64,000 bases of DNA from Rhizosaccharibacter radicis (GCA_024508355.1 JAMZEJ010000010.1:62001-126000); one strand, 5' to 3'. Numbered from the stretch's first letter, positions 54,196 to 63,267 are shown. Notes: generated from the sequence alone by a model not told the origin. Made by a program: numbers and translations.

Positions 54196-55785
54196 CTATC
54201 GCTTCCTGGCCGGATCGCCGCGCAGCTCGATGCCGGCATCCGCCGCTTCCGCCCGCGCTTCCCGCGAGAACGGCCCGGCCGACACCAGCATGATCGTATG
54301 ATCCGCACGGGGGGCGCCGAACATCAGGCGCGCCTGCCGCACGACCTCGACCGGCACCGCGTCGGGCCGGACCACGCAGCGCACCGTCATGCCGCTGGTG
54401 CCGCGGGTGGCGCGCAGATCGGACGCGGGATCGGGACCCGGATCCACCCGCCAGCCGGCCGCGATCAGGGATGCCTCGCTCCGCCCGCGCAGGGCGGCCA
54501 GTTCGGCCGCGCGCCCGTCCGCACCTGCGGCCATCCCGGCGACCGAGGGGGTTCGACGCTCCGGCGGCGTGCGACGCCGCCGGGCGAGGCCGAAGCCTGC
54601 GCCGATCACCGCGAGCAGCAGCACGAGCGATGCCGGCCATATCCAGCCCCACCCTTCCGGCGCCGCCGACCGACCGGCATCGGGGCGGGTCGAGGCCGGA
54701 GCGGCGCTTGCCGCTTCGCCGTCATGTTCCGCGGGAACCGGCGGCGTGACGGACGGCGTTACTGGCGGCGGCGAAACGGCGGACGATGCCGGTGGGGCTG
54801 CCGATGGCGTGGGCGCCATGGTGGGAGGCGTCCGGAGGCCGGACGGCGCCCCCGCCTGTGCCGCCACGGCAGGCGCGGACGCTGCGCCTTGCGTGGCGGG
54901 GGAGCCGGCATTGGCCCCCGGCGGAGCATCGGGAGAAGAGGCCGCTCCCGCCGTGTTCGGGTTCTGGGCGGTTCCGGGGGCGGCGGTGGGTGGCGTGCCA
55001 GGAGCCGCGCCAGGAGCCGCGCCCGGGGCGGGGATACGATCCACCGCGTTCGGGGAAGACGTCGGGTTGGCGGATGTCGCTTCCGAAGCGGACGCCGACG
55101 GCGGCACCGGTTCGCCATAGACGCTTCCTCCGGCGATCTGGCCGGCGGAAGGGGCCGATGCGGCTGCCGATGCCTCGGGCTCGGGAGGCGGCGCGGCCAC
55201 GGACGCAGACTGCCCGGCACCCGCGGGAGGCGCCCCGGTCGGGGGCGTGGCCGGGGACGCGACCGGGGGCGTGACGGAGGACGCCGCCATTCCTGCCGCC
55301 AAGGCCGCCGCCGCCGTGCCAGCCGTCGGCGCCACCGCTCCCCCTGGCGTTCCGGCGGCCGGAGACGCGCCATCGCCGCCCGGCAGCGAGGCGGTCGCGA
55401 CATAGACCGGCGGCTGGTTCCGCTTGCCGGCGGCCCGGCGCACCAGCGTCACGGCGCCTTCGCGCCGCACCACCAGCAGGGCGACGCCCGGGTCCACCCG
55501 GTAGCACGTGCCGTTCTGACGGACATAGGACACCCAGTTCGGATCGCGCCGGCGCGGGTCGGCGGGGTCCGCCAGGGCGATCGTGGCCCGGGAATCGACG
55601 CAGCCGTCGGTGGTGCCGGTCACGTGGGTGCGGGGGAGCGGAGGGCTCGCCGTGCGGTGCCGGGCCGGAGACGACGCCAGGGCGGCCGGAACCAGCGTGG
55701 TGCCGACAAGCGGAACGCCCCCCAGAACCGGCAGCAGCGCCGCGCCCAGCGACAGCGCCGTGCGGCGGAGACCTGATCCGTTCAT
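54196..55785 (-). CDS. Membrane-anchored protein with Pro/Ala-rich stalk and degenerate Mrr-like domain
   Basis: 529 residues from ATG 55785, which has a very strong GAGGAGGAGG ribosome site. The order is: signal peptide (to about residue 37), a small domain with Cys residues (DGCVDSRATIAL, NGTCYRVD), about 250 residues of Pro/Ala/Ser/Thr-rich disordered sequence, one membrane helix (about 380-400: IWPASLVLLLAVIGAGFG) followed by ARRRR, and a C-terminal about 100-residue domain. That last domain has the layout of Mrr/restriction-endonuclease folds (LIAAGWRVD, VEVVRQARLMFGAP, TIMLVSAGPFSREA) but lacks the catalytic QxK, so it is probably inactive and binding only. Topology places the stalk outside and the Mrr-like domain in the cytoplasm. 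Function unknown. Confidence 0.65.
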   Translation of the reverse strand: MNGSGLRRTALSLGAALLPVLGGVPLVGTTLVPAALASSPARHRTASPPLPRTHVTGTTDGCVDSRATIALADPADPRRRDPNWVSYVRQNGTCYRVDPGVALLVVRREGAVTLVRRAAGKRNQPPVYVATASLPGGDGASPAAGTPGGAVAPTAGTAAAALAAGMAASSVTPPVASPATPPTGAPPAGAGQSASVAAPPPEPEASAAASAPSAGQIAGGSVYGEPVPPSASASEATSANPTSSPNAVDRIPAPGAAPGAAPGTPPTAAPGTAQNPNTAGAASSPDAPPGANAGSPATQGAASAPAVAAQAGAPSGLRTPPTMAPTPSAAPPASSAVSPPPVTPSVTPPVPAEHDGEAASAAPASTRPDAGRSAAPEGWGWIWPASLVLLLAVIGAGFGLARRRRTPPERRTPSVAGMAAGADGRAAELAALRGRSEASLIAAGWRVDPGPDPASDLRATRGTSGMTVRCVVRPDAVPVEVVRQARLMFGAPRADHTIMLVSAGPFSREARAEAADAGIELRGDPARKR

Positions 55786-55909
55786 CCCGTTCCTCCTCCT
55801 CCTCAGCCAGCGACGGGCGGGGGCGCCCATCCGGAGCCGCCCGCGCCGGCTCGTTTTCCAGGCATGCCGCCGCCCTGTCGCGGCTATCCTTTTCCCGGTG
55901 CGCGCCGCC

Positions 55910-58393
55910 TCAGCCGCGCAGAACGGCGCCCGTGGCCTTGGCGACCGCGGCCATCACCTTGTTCGACGCCGCTTCCAGCTCGTTCTCGGTGAGGGAACGC
56001 TCGCGCGGCTGGAACACCACCTCGATCGCCAGGGATTTTCGCCCCTCGCCGAGCGTTCCGCCCTCGAACACGTCGAACAGCGACACGCCGGCGATCAGGG
56101 AGCGTTCCGCCCCTCGTGCCGCGCGGAGCACCGCTTCCGCCGTGACCTCCTGACCGACAACGAAGGCGAAATCGCGGCGAACCGGCTGCAGGCTCGGCAG
56201 TTCGGGGGCGCCCTTGCGGCGGCGCTTGGGATCCGGCACCGCGTCCAGGAACAGCTCCACCGCCGCCGCCGGCATATCCAGCCCGACGGCCCGGGCCACC
56301 GCCGGATGCAGCTCGCCGAAGCGGGCCAGCACGGTCTTCGGTCCCTGCCGCACCACGCCGGAACGGCCGGGATGATAATGCGACGGCGCGTCCGCGGTGA
56401 CGGACAGGGCCTCCATCGGCACGCCGAGGGCGGCCAGCACCGCCAGCGCGTCGGCCTTGACGTCCCACAACGTCACGGGCGCCGCCGGACGTCCGGGAAC
56501 CCGGGCCCCGTGGCCGAAGCGCAGCGCCGCGGCGACCAGGGCCTGGCCGCCATCGCCCGGCGTGGCCGGATGGCCGAATCCCGGCCCGATCTCGAACAGC
56601 GCGCCGTCCGCAAGGCCGCGCGCCGCGTTGCGAGCCGCCGCCGGCAGCAGCGTGGCGAGCGGGGTGGGCCGCATCTGGTCCAGGTCGGCCGCGATCGGGT
56701 TCAACAGCCGGAGCGTATCCGGCGTCTCGCCGAACAAGGCCGCCTGCGCACAGCTGGTGAAGGAGAAGCCCACGCATTCCACCAGCCCGCGCGACGCCAG
56801 CAGCCGCCGCGCGAGCGCGGCGCGCGCCTGCCGGGCGGTCAGGGCGGGCAGCGGCACCGGCGAGACCGGGAGGAGGGGCACCGCCGGAACGGCATCGAGC
56901 CCGCGCAGCCGCAGCACCTCTTCCACCAGGTCGCATTCCGCTTCCACCGCCGCCACGGAGGCGCGCACGGGGGCCGGATCGGTCGTGTCGTCCGCCCGCA
57001 GCGCCAGCTCCACCGGCATGGCGATGTCGTTGCGCCAGGACGGCACCTCGAACTCGGCGCCCTGGTCGTCGCGGCGGCGCACGGTGAAGCCCAGATGTTC
57101 CAGGCTCGACACCGCCTCGTCGGGCGCGACCTCGACGCCGCCCAGCGTGCGCAGCCGGTCGAAGCGCAGGGCCGCGCTGCGGTGCCAGCGCGGCGCGTCG
57201 CCCGCCTGCACCACCTCGCTGGCCTCGCCGCCGCACAGCTCAAGGATCATGCCGGTGGCGGCTTCCAGCGCGCTGACGGGGAGGGCCGGATCGATGCCGC
57301 GCTCGAAGCGCTGGCGCGCGTCCGACGTGATGCCGTGCCGGCGGCCGCTGAGCGCCACCCGCACCGGATCGAACAGCGCGCATTCCACGAACACGCTGGT
57401 GGTTTGTTCCGTCGCCCCGGTGTGCTCGCCGCCCATGATGCCGGCGAACGACTGCACGCCGTTCGCGTCGGCGATCACGCAATCCTCGGCGTCGGCCACG
57501 TAGTCGCCCCCGTCCAGCGCGCGCAGGGTTTCCCCGGCGCCGCGGCGCAGCGTCAGCGTGTCGCCCGCCACCTTGTCCGCGTCGAACACGTGCAGCGGCC
57601 GGCCGAGATCGAACGAGAAGAAGTTGGTGACGTCCACCAGCGCGTTGATCGGGCGCAGGCCCACCGCCCGCAGCCGTTCCTGGAGCCAGGCCGGCGACGG
57701 CCCGTTGCGGACGCCGCGGATGGTGCGCCCCAGCACCATCGGGCACGCCTCGGGAAAGCGGTTGTCCCAGCCGATCGGGCTGTCGAAGATCCCTTCCACC
57801 GTGCCGGCGAGCCACGGCCGCAGATGGCCGAGCCCGGCGGCGGCGAGATCGCGCGCGATGCCGCGCACCGCCAGGGCGTCGCCACGGTTGGGGGTGATGG
57901 CGATCTCGATCACCGGATCGTCGAGCCCGGCGAAGTTGGCGTAGCTCTGGCCGGGCGTGGTGTTGTCCGGCAGTTCGGCGATGCCGTCGGATTCCTCGCC
58001 GAGACCGAGCTCGCGCAGCGAACACAGCATGCCGCCGCTCTTCTCGCCGCGGATCTCGCCCGCCTTGATGGTGATGTTGCTGCCGGGGATGAAGGTGCCC
58101 GGCGGCGCGAAGATCACCGACAGGCCCGCGCGGGCATTGGGCGCTCCGCACACCACCTGCACGTCGCCGAAGCCCTGCTCGGCACCGGCGTCCACCCGGC
58201 ACACCCGCAGCCGGTCGGCGTTGGGATGCTGCTCGGCCGACACGATGCGCGCGGTCCGGAACGCGCTCAGGCTGGCGCCGCGATCCTCCACCCCTTCCAC
58301 CTCAAGCCCGATGCGGTTGAGCGCGTCGGTGATCTCGCCGAGGGTGGCGGTGGTGTCGAGATGGTCGCGCAGCCAGGACAGCGTGAACTTCAT
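55910..58393 (-). CDS. pheT: Phenylalanine--tRNA ligase beta subunit
   Basis: 827 residues, full length for bacterial PheT. Begins MKFTLSWLRDHLDT, then the tRNA-binding EMAP-like domain (VVCGAPNARAGL), B3/B4 editing domain, B5 and a C-terminal ferredoxin-fold anticodon-binding domain (LFDVFEGGTLGEGRKSLAIEV). Partner of PheS in the alpha2-beta2 enzyme that charges tRNA-Phe and removes mischarged Tyr. Its start lies 7 bp after the pheS stop, so the two are cotranscribed. Confidence 0.98.
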   Translation of the reverse strand: MKFTLSWLRDHLDTTATLGEITDALNRIGLEVEGVEDRGASLSAFRTARIVSAEQHPNADRLRVCRVDAGAEQGFGDVQVVCGAPNARAGLSVIFAPPGTFIPGSNITIKAGEIRGEKSGGMLCSLRELGLGEESDGIAELPDNTTPGQSYANFAGLDDPVIEIAITPNRGDALAVRGIARDLAAAGLGHLRPWLAGTVEGIFDSPIGWDNRFPEACPMVLGRTIRGVRNGPSPAWLQERLRAVGLRPINALVDVTNFFSFDLGRPLHVFDADKVAGDTLTLRRGAGETLRALDGGDYVADAEDCVIADANGVQSFAGIMGGEHTGATEQTTSVFVECALFDPVRVALSGRRHGITSDARQRFERGIDPALPVSALEAATGMILELCGGEASEVVQAGDAPRWHRSAALRFDRLRTLGGVEVAPDEAVSSLEHLGFTVRRRDDQGAEFEVPSWRNDIAMPVELALRADDTTDPAPVRASVAAVEAECDLVEEVLRLRGLDAVPAVPLLPVSPVPLPALTARQARAALARRLLASRGLVECVGFSFTSCAQAALFGETPDTLRLLNPIAADLDQMRPTPLATLLPAAARNAARGLADGALFEIGPGFGHPATPGDGGQALVAAALRFGHGARVPGRPAAPVTLWDVKADALAVLAALGVPMEALSVTADAPSHYHPGRSGVVRQGPKTVLARFGELHPAVARAVGLDMPAAAVELFLDAVPDPKRRRKGAPELPSLQPVRRDFAFVVGQEVTAEAVLRAARGAERSLIAGVSLFDVFEGGTLGEGRKSLAIEVVFQPRERSLTENELEAASNKVMAAVAKATGAVLRG

Positions 58394-58400
58394 CGGAGCC

Positions 58401-59546
58401 TCACAGTCCTTCGTGCAGCAGCGCGGGCGTCAGCGGGCTGCTGCCGTAATGGCGCAGCCAGCGCAGGTCGCCCTCGAACATCGAGCGCAGGTCGGGGATG
58501 CCGTGCTTGAGCATGGTCAGCCGCTCGATCCCCATGCCGAACGCGAATCCCTGCCATTCGCGCGGATCCAGCCCGCAATTGGCCAGCACCCTCGGATGCA
58601 CCATCCCCGAGCCCAGCACTTCCAGCCAGTCGGTGCCGGCTCCGATCTCGCCGGTGGCGCGGCTCCAGCCGATATCGACCTCCATGGAGGGCTCGGTGAA
58701 CGGGAAATAGGAGGCGCGGAACCGTACCGGCAGCGCCGGCTGGTTGAAGAAGGCGCGCAGGAACTCGATCACCGTGCCCTTCAGATGGCCGAGCGTGATC
58801 GCCCCGTCGCCGGCCGCCGGTCCCACCACCAGCCCTTCGCACTGGTGGAACATCGGCGAATGGGTGGCGTCGTGGTCGGCACGATAGGTGCGGCCGGGCA
58901 CGATCACCCGGATGGGCGGCTTGTTCTGCAGCATCGTGCGGATCTGCACGCCGGACGTCTGGGTGCGCAGCAGGCGCGAGCCCACGGCGCCTCCGGCGCC
59001 GGGCGGCAGATAGAAGGTGTCGTGATCGGTGCGGGCCGGATGATGCGCCGGCGTGTTGAGCGCGGAGAAATTGTGCCAGTCGGTCTCGATGTCCGGGCCT
59101 TCGGCGAGCGAGAAGCCCATCGCGCCGAAGATCGCCACCATCTCCTCGATCGTGCGGCTGATCGGGTGGATCAGCCCCGAGGCAGGCGTGCCCACCGGCA
59201 GCGTCACGTCGACCCGCTCCGCGCGGAGCCTTGCGTCCAGCGCCTCGGCGTCCAGCGCCTTGCCGCGCGCCTCGATCGCGCCGCCGAGCTCGTCGCGCAG
59301 CCGGTTCAGGGCGGCGCCCCGCGCCCGGCGCTCTTCCGGTGCCGTCCTGCCCAGCTCCTTGAGCAGCGCGGTCAGCCGCCCGGACTTGCCGAGGACGCCG
59401 ACCCGGATCGCGTCCCACGCCCGCAGGTCTGACGCCGCCTCCAGGCTGTCCAGCACCTCCTGCCGCAGCGCGCGCAGGTCGTCTGCCACGTCCGTCGGGA
59501 CCGGATCCGCAGGGCGCGGCGCGGAGGAGGCCAGGTCGTCGGACAT
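58401..59546 (-). CDS. pheS: Phenylalanine--tRNA ligase alpha subunit
   Basis: 381 residues, catalytic subunit. A coiled-coil N-terminal arm is followed by the class II core: motif 1 region HPISRTIEEMVAIFGAMGF, motif 2 FRxxxx in VPGRTYRADHDATHSPMFHQCEG, and motif 3 GFAFGMGIERLTML. Start ATG 59546. Unlike the usual rpmI-rplT-pheS-pheT order, a gene in the opposite direction (59830-60345) and two hairpins separate pheS from rplT, so pheST must have its own promoter in 59547-59829. Confidence 0.97.
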   Translation of the reverse strand: MSDDLASSAPRPADPVPTDVADDLRALRQEVLDSLEAASDLRAWDAIRVGVLGKSGRLTALLKELGRTAPEERRARGAALNRLRDELGGAIEARGKALDAEALDARLRAERVDVTLPVGTPASGLIHPISRTIEEMVAIFGAMGFSLAEGPDIETDWHNFSALNTPAHHPARTDHDTFYLPPGAGGAVGSRLLRTQTSGVQIRTMLQNKPPIRVIVPGRTYRADHDATHSPMFHQCEGLVVGPAAGDGAITLGHLKGTVIEFLRAFFNQPALPVRFRASYFPFTEPSMEVDIGWSRATGEIGAGTDWLEVLGSGMVHPRVLANCGLDPREWQGFAFGMGIERLTMLKHGIPDLRSMFEGDLRWLRHYGSSPLTPALLHEGL

Positions 59547-59829
59547 GGAGCGGAACCTCGGGAACGGAAACGGGCGAGCGGCCGGACCATGGATCCGGCC
59601 AATTCGTAGCCTCGGGCGGGGCGATGCCTTAGCCGATCCGGACGGACGCGGCCAGGGCACGACTCCCCTCCCCCACCCGCGGGAGGTCGATGCAGCGACC
59701 CCGCCCGGTCCTGGCAGGACGCCCCGGAACGGTACTCCGCCCACGCCGCCGACATAGTACGACATCTTTCGCACGCCATGCTGAAGACGCTGCGCTAGGA
59801 ACCTGTCGTCGCAACGGAGACATGACGAC

Positions 59830-60345
59830 ATGCCCGGCAGTCCCGCCCGATCTTCCGTGCCCGGCTTCGCGCGCGCCGCCCTGCTGGTCGGCCTGTCGGC
59901 GGTGGCTGGCTGCGCCGACGTCAGAAGCACGACCCTGGTCGCCGCCGGCGGCACGCAAGCCCCGGTGCCGCCGCCGCGCAAGGTCTTCCCGATGCCGCCC
60001 CCGGAGGGCGCACACCTCACCGGCCGCTTCACGGCGCCGGCGAACCGCCGCAGCATGATCAACGCCTGGTTCGACCTGAATGCGGACTGCTCGACCTATG
60101 GCATCACGACCGTGCGCCTGGCCTCGCCGCCCGGTCACGGGACCGCCGAGGTGATGCAGGGACGCTGGCATCCGAACTATCCGCGCACGAACCAGCGCTA
60201 CGCGTGCAACCTGAAGCCGGCCGACGGGGTGGCGCTGTTCTACACGCCCGCACCCGGCTTCACCGGGAAGGACGTGCTGGACATCACCCTGATCACCCCT
60301 CACGGGCGGTCATGGGACACCACATGGCTGATCGACGTGCGGTGA
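59830..60345 (+). CDS. Small lipoprotein of unknown function
   Basis: 171-residue predicted lipoprotein: short basic start, hydrophobic segment and lipobox AVAGC with Cys28. After a Pro-rich linker (APVPPPRKVFPMPPP) there is one beta-rich domain with two Cys (NADCSTYG, RYACNL), a TPGHGTAEV-like turn (SPPGHGTAEVMQG) and a closing YTPAPGFTGKDVLDI, the pattern of short Ig/Big-like or cadherin-like folds in envelope proteins. The only plus-strand gene between rplT and pheS. Start ATG 59830 (GGAG 11 nt upstream). Confidence 0.75.
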   Translation: MPGSPARSSVPGFARAALLVGLSAVAGCADVRSTTLVAAGGTQAPVPPPRKVFPMPPPEGAHLTGRFTAPANRRSMINAWFDLNADCSTYGITTVRLASPPGHGTAEVMQGRWHPNYPRTNQRYACNLKPADGVALFYTPAPGFTGKDVLDITLITPHGRSWDTTWLIDVR

Positions 60346-60351
60346 GCATCT

Positions 60352-60375
60352 GGCGCCCCGAAGGAACGGGGCGCC
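60352..60375 (+). terminator. Perfect hairpin after the lipoprotein gene
   Basis: GGCGCCCCG-AAGGAA-CGGGGCGCC, 9-bp arms and 6-base loop, beginning 6 bp after the stop. It probably ends the lipoprotein transcript; no T-tract. Confidence 0.6.
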
Positions 60376-60377
60376 GG

Positions 60378-60415
60378 AACGAGAAAGGGCCGCCCCCGGA
60401 AGGACGGCCCTCGTT
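60378..60415 (-). terminator. Hairpin after rplT
   Basis: AGGGCCG (60386-60392) pairs with CGGCCCT (60405-60411), extended by AACG/CGTT with a small bulge. Placed 20 bp beyond the rplT stop. Together with the neighbouring hairpin it insulates the convergent rplT and lipoprotein genes. Confidence 0.6.
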
Positions 60416-60435
60416 CTCCTGATCGTCCTGGCGCT

Positions 60436-60795
60436 TCAGGCCGGGATCGCGGCCTTGGCCTTCTCGACGATGGCGCCGAAGGTCACCGGGTCGTCATAGG
60501 CGATGGCAGCGAGCACCTTGCGGTCGATCTCGATGCCGGCCTTGTTCAGCCCGTCGATGAAGCGCGAGTAGGTCAGGCCGTGCTCGCGGACCGCGGCGTT
60601 GATGCGCTGGATCCACAGGCCGCGGAAGTCGCGCTTCTTGTTGCGGCGGTCGCGGTAGGCGTACTGGAGGGACTTCTCCAGGCGCTCCAGCGCGATGCGG
60701 TAGTTGGTCGAGGACCGGCCGAAGAAGCCCTTGCTCTGGGCCAGGACCTTCTTGTGACGGGCGTGCGTGGTGACGCCCCGCTTGACGCGTGCCAT
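60436..60795 (-). CDS. rplT: 50S ribosomal protein L20
   Basis: 119-residue L20, full length; [26 protein letters not shown] at the start is diagnostic. It binds 23S rRNA early in large-subunit assembly. Follows rpmI by 14 bp, in the conserved rpmI-rplT pair; in many bacteria free L20 represses this operon. Downstream hairpins separate it from pheS, unlike the usual arrangement. Confidence 0.98.
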   Translation of the reverse strand: MARVKRGVTTHARHKKVLAQSKGFFGRSSTNYRIALERLEKSLQYAYRDRRNKKRDFRGLWIQRINAAVREHGLTYSRFIDGLNKAGIEIDRKVLAAIAYDDPVTFGAIVEKAKAAIPA

Positions 60796-60809
60796 TGCTC
60801 AGGTGCTCC

Positions 60810-61013
60810 TCAGGCCAGCCCGTAGGGGGCCCACTGCTTCACGGTCTTGCCATCCATCTCCGTCAGGGTCTGCGAACCGCGGTTGGTGCGCTTCATCTTC
60901 TGGGGACGGTTGATCAGGCCGTGACGCTTGTTGCCGGGACCTGCCAGCACCTTGCCGGTCGCGGTGATCTTGAACCGCTTCTTGACCGACGACTTGGTCT
61001 TCATCTTGGGCAT
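60810..61013 (-). CDS. rpmI: 50S ribosomal protein L35
   Basis: 67-residue L35 starting [20 protein letters not shown], at ATG 61013 with AGGAG upstream. An in-frame extension to 61112 is not credible. infC, which usually precedes rpmI, is not found in the window. Confidence 0.97.
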   Translation of the reverse strand: MPKMKTKSSVKKRFKITATGKVLAGPGNKRHGLINRPQKMKRTNRGSQTLTEMDGKTVKQWAPYGLA

Positions 61014-61216
61014 TTCACACTCCTGCGGTTGGGACCGTTCCCCGCCGCCCGGAAGCGGCACGGATCCGCAAGAAGCGCATCCGGCAAGAGAACAGCCGTC
61101 GCGGCCGGGCATGCCCTTCCAGGCCCGGGACGCGCGAACGAGGCGCTGCTCTTAGCCGCACGCCCCACGAAGTTCAAGCTGTTCGCACCGCCCCGGGCCC
61201 CCGCCACCGCGGAACC

Positions 61217-61504
61217 TCATTCCGGAGCGCCGCCGCGGCCGTCCGCCGGAGCCGGATCGGGCGGCGACCCGTTGCCTGCCTCGTCGAGATCGTCGAAGGC
61301 CCTGGCCAGGCGGAGCTGGTCCGGCCCGGCTTCGGCCAGTCCCGCCGCCACCCGGCCTTCCCGCCACCCGTGCCAATATCCCCGGGACCGGTCCGATCCC
61401 GGGGCGGGAGAGCCGTGGAAGCCGTCGAGATAGCCTTCCAGAAGGTCGGCCTCGTCCAGCGTGTGGAAATCCGCCACCGTTTCCACCGGCGTGAATTCTG
61501 GCAT
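61217..61504 (-). CDS. Small RMF-like protein
   Basis: 95 residues. The core EGYLDGFHGSPAP followed by RSRGYWHGWREGR resembles the fold signature of ribosome modulation factor (E. coli RMF has GYQAGI... RSQWLGGWRE), which binds stationary-phase ribosomes. An acidic N-terminal part (DFHTLDEADLL) and disordered C-terminus are extra. Lies about 200 bp upstream of rpmI on the same strand and divergent from the FeeM-like gene. Function is inferred from the short motif only. Confidence 0.55.
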   Translation of the reverse strand: MPEFTPVETVADFHTLDEADLLEGYLDGFHGSPAPGSDRSRGYWHGWREGRVAAGLAEAGPDQLRLARAFDDLDEAGNGSPPDPAPADGRGGAPE

Positions 61505-61660
61505 CGCGCCTCCCGGCCGTCAGGAAATCGGGCCGCGGAGCGTTCCGGCAGCAACGGCCGGAAACAACCGCGGCGAGCGAACAGACAGGAGTCCGGCGTC
61601 TGCGGCCCCGACCGTCATCCTATCATTTCCCGGTTGCAACCACGCTTCCGGGAGATCGAC

Positions 61661-62629
61661 ATGACCTCGTTCCATCGCGGACCATCCTTCGGCCATCGGC
61701 CCGATTCCTTCAGGGGTTCCGCCCCGCACCACCCGATCGGCCATTCCAACCCCGGCGACGGGGGCGGCGACCAACCGACGGTCCGTCCGTCTGGCACCAA
61801 AGCGTCTGGTATCACGGCGTCTGGCACCACGGCGTCTGGCACCACGGCGTCTGGTGCCCCGCCCATCGACGCCGTCCCGCCAGCCGGGCCGCAAGACGAT
61901 CCGGCTGGGGGTCGGAGGCCGGGCCGGGGTTCCGAAACCCTTCGCACCGTGGTGCCGCTGCGCGGTGGCGATTATATGGCGCGACTGGCCACGGACGAGC
62001 GCACCCGCCGGGACATGTTCCGCCTGCGCTACCTGTCCTATCTGCGCAGCGGCTTCATCCAGCCCCACCCCTCCGAGACGTTCTCCGACAGCTACGACGA
62101 CCTTCCCAACAGCCGTTCCTTCGTGATCTACGAGAACGGGGAACCGGTGGCGTCGGCCAGGGCCTGCCTGCTCGCGCACGGGTCGGGGCTGCGGTCGCCC
62201 GCGTTCGACACCTTCCCCGCGGAAGTGGCGCAGCTGCTGCGACAGGGCGGCGCGCCCGGCTTCGGCCAGCGCGGCATCGAGACCACACGGCTGGTGCGCA
62301 GCCCCCGGGCGGAGAACAATCAGGGATTGGTGTTCCTGCTGATCCGCCTGGCAAGCTATATCGGCATGATGTCCCATGCACAGCTGCACATCGCCTGCGT
62401 GCGCACCCATCATCTGCCGTTCTACAAGCGCCTTGGCTATCGCCCGATGACGGAACCGAAACCTTATCCCGGCCTGTCCTGCCCGATGCTGCTGGCGGCA
62501 TCGACGCGCGAACGTTTCGACGAGGTCAGGGCCGCCTTCCCACTGGTGGATCCGTTCGCCGGCAATCGCGACGAGCTCGACGGCTTCCTGGCCGGCGTCC
62601 CGGTCCCGATGGCGCTGCGGCGCTCATGA
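61661..62629 (+). CDS. N-acyl amino acid synthase FeeM-like / PEP-CTERM-associated acyltransferase family
   Basis: 322-residue GNAT-fold acyltransferase of the FeeM/N-acylhomoserine-lactone-synthase-like group. The catalytic core has MFRLRYLSYLRSGFI, a SRSFVIYENGEPVASARAC strand, IETTRLVRSP, NQGLVFLLIRLASYIG and VRTHHLPFYKRLGYRPM followed by PYPGLSCPMLL. Such enzymes join acyl-ACP to an amino acid or other amine, making signals or lipids. The first about 95 residues are low-complexity with five copies of an ASGTT-like pentapeptide. Start ATG 61661 with GGGAG at 61648-61652. Overlaps the next gene (ATGA). Confidence 0.75.
   Translation: MTSFHRGPSFGHRPDSFRGSAPHHPIGHSNPGDGGGDQPTVRPSGTKASGITASGTTASGTTASGAPPIDAVPPAGPQDDPAGGRRPGRGSETLRTVVPLRGGDYMARLATDERTRRDMFRLRYLSYLRSGFIQPHPSETFSDSYDDLPNSRSFVIYENGEPVASARACLLAHGSGLRSPAFDTFPAEVAQLLRQGGAPGFGQRGIETTRLVRSPRAENNQGLVFLLIRLASYIGMMSHAQLHIACVRTHHLPFYKRLGYRPMTEPKPYPGLSCPMLLAASTRERFDEVRAAFPLVDPFAGNRDELDGFLAGVPVPMALRRS
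61788..61860 (+). repeat. Tandem 15-bp repeat, five units, in the FeeM-like gene
   Basis: Units of the form CGTCTGGCACCACGG begin at 61788, 61803, 61818, 61833 and 61848, the last shortened, encoding SGTK-ASGIT-ASGTT-ASGTT-ASGAP. Units three and four are identical, so copy-number slippage between strains is likely. Confidence 0.9.
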
Positions 62630-63267
62630 GCGCGCCCCTGCACGCCGCGATCGCCGCGATCACGGTGCTGCTGTCGCTGCTGGCGGTGGGATCGTTCGGC
62701 TGGGGGGTGGCGCGGCATTTCGCCGGGCGGCAGCGCATGCCGCCCGGGATGCGGCTGCTGTCCGGGGCGAGCTTCGCGGCGTGGCTGCTGTTCGCGGGGC
62801 TGATCCTGACCACCGCCCCGCCCGATCCCTGGGCCGCGGTGGCGGGATGGGTGCTGTTTCTCGGCGCCACTCTTCTGTTCTGGCGCACGGTCGCGGCCAC
62901 CCGTGGCCGGCCGCCGCATCTCGCCTATTCCGACGCGCCGCCGGACGTCGTGTTCTCGCACGGGCCCTACGCCCATGTCCGCCACCCGTTCTATCTGTCC
63001 TACATCCTCTTCTGGACAGGCACCGCCGTGGTGCTGCCACGCATCGGATGGGCGCCGGTCGCGCTGGGGATGGCGGCGTGGTACGTGATGATCGCCCGCG
63101 GCGAGGAGAGGCGTTTCGCATCGTCCGCCCTCTCGAGCGCCTACCGTGCCTACCGGGCACGCACCGGCATGCTGCTGCTGTTGCCGCGTCCGAGGTTTCT
63201 CTGGCGGCCAGTTCCGCCAGATGCCTCGTCGCGGAATTCCTTCCGTGGCGGGGGGCGGTGGTCATGA
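62626..63267 (+). CDS. Isoprenylcysteine carboxyl methyltransferase-like integral membrane protein
   Basis: 213 residues, about five membrane segments, PEMT/ICMT-type. The catalytic-site pattern is SHGPYAHVRHPFYLSYILFW (the RHPxY box) and, near the C-terminus, GEERRFASSALSSAYRAYRARTGMLL, which forms the SAM-binding tail. It probably methylates a lipid or small molecule, perhaps the product of the adjacent FeeM-like acyltransferase. ATGA overlaps at both ends bind it into one translational unit. Confidence 0.82.
   Translation: MSAPLHAAIAAITVLLSLLAVGSFGWGVARHFAGRQRMPPGMRLLSGASFAAWLLFAGLILTTAPPDPWAAVAGWVLFLGATLLFWRTVAATRGRPPHLAYSDAPPDVVFSHGPYAHVRHPFYLSYILFWTGTAVVLPRIGWAPVALGMAAWYVMIARGEERRFASSALSSAYRAYRARTGMLLLLPRPRFLWRPVPPDASSRNSFRGGGRWS

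Noticed and set aside
61788-61860. Short direct repeats considered as a CRISPR fragment
   Set aside because: 15-bp units without spacers, in frame inside a coding sequence.
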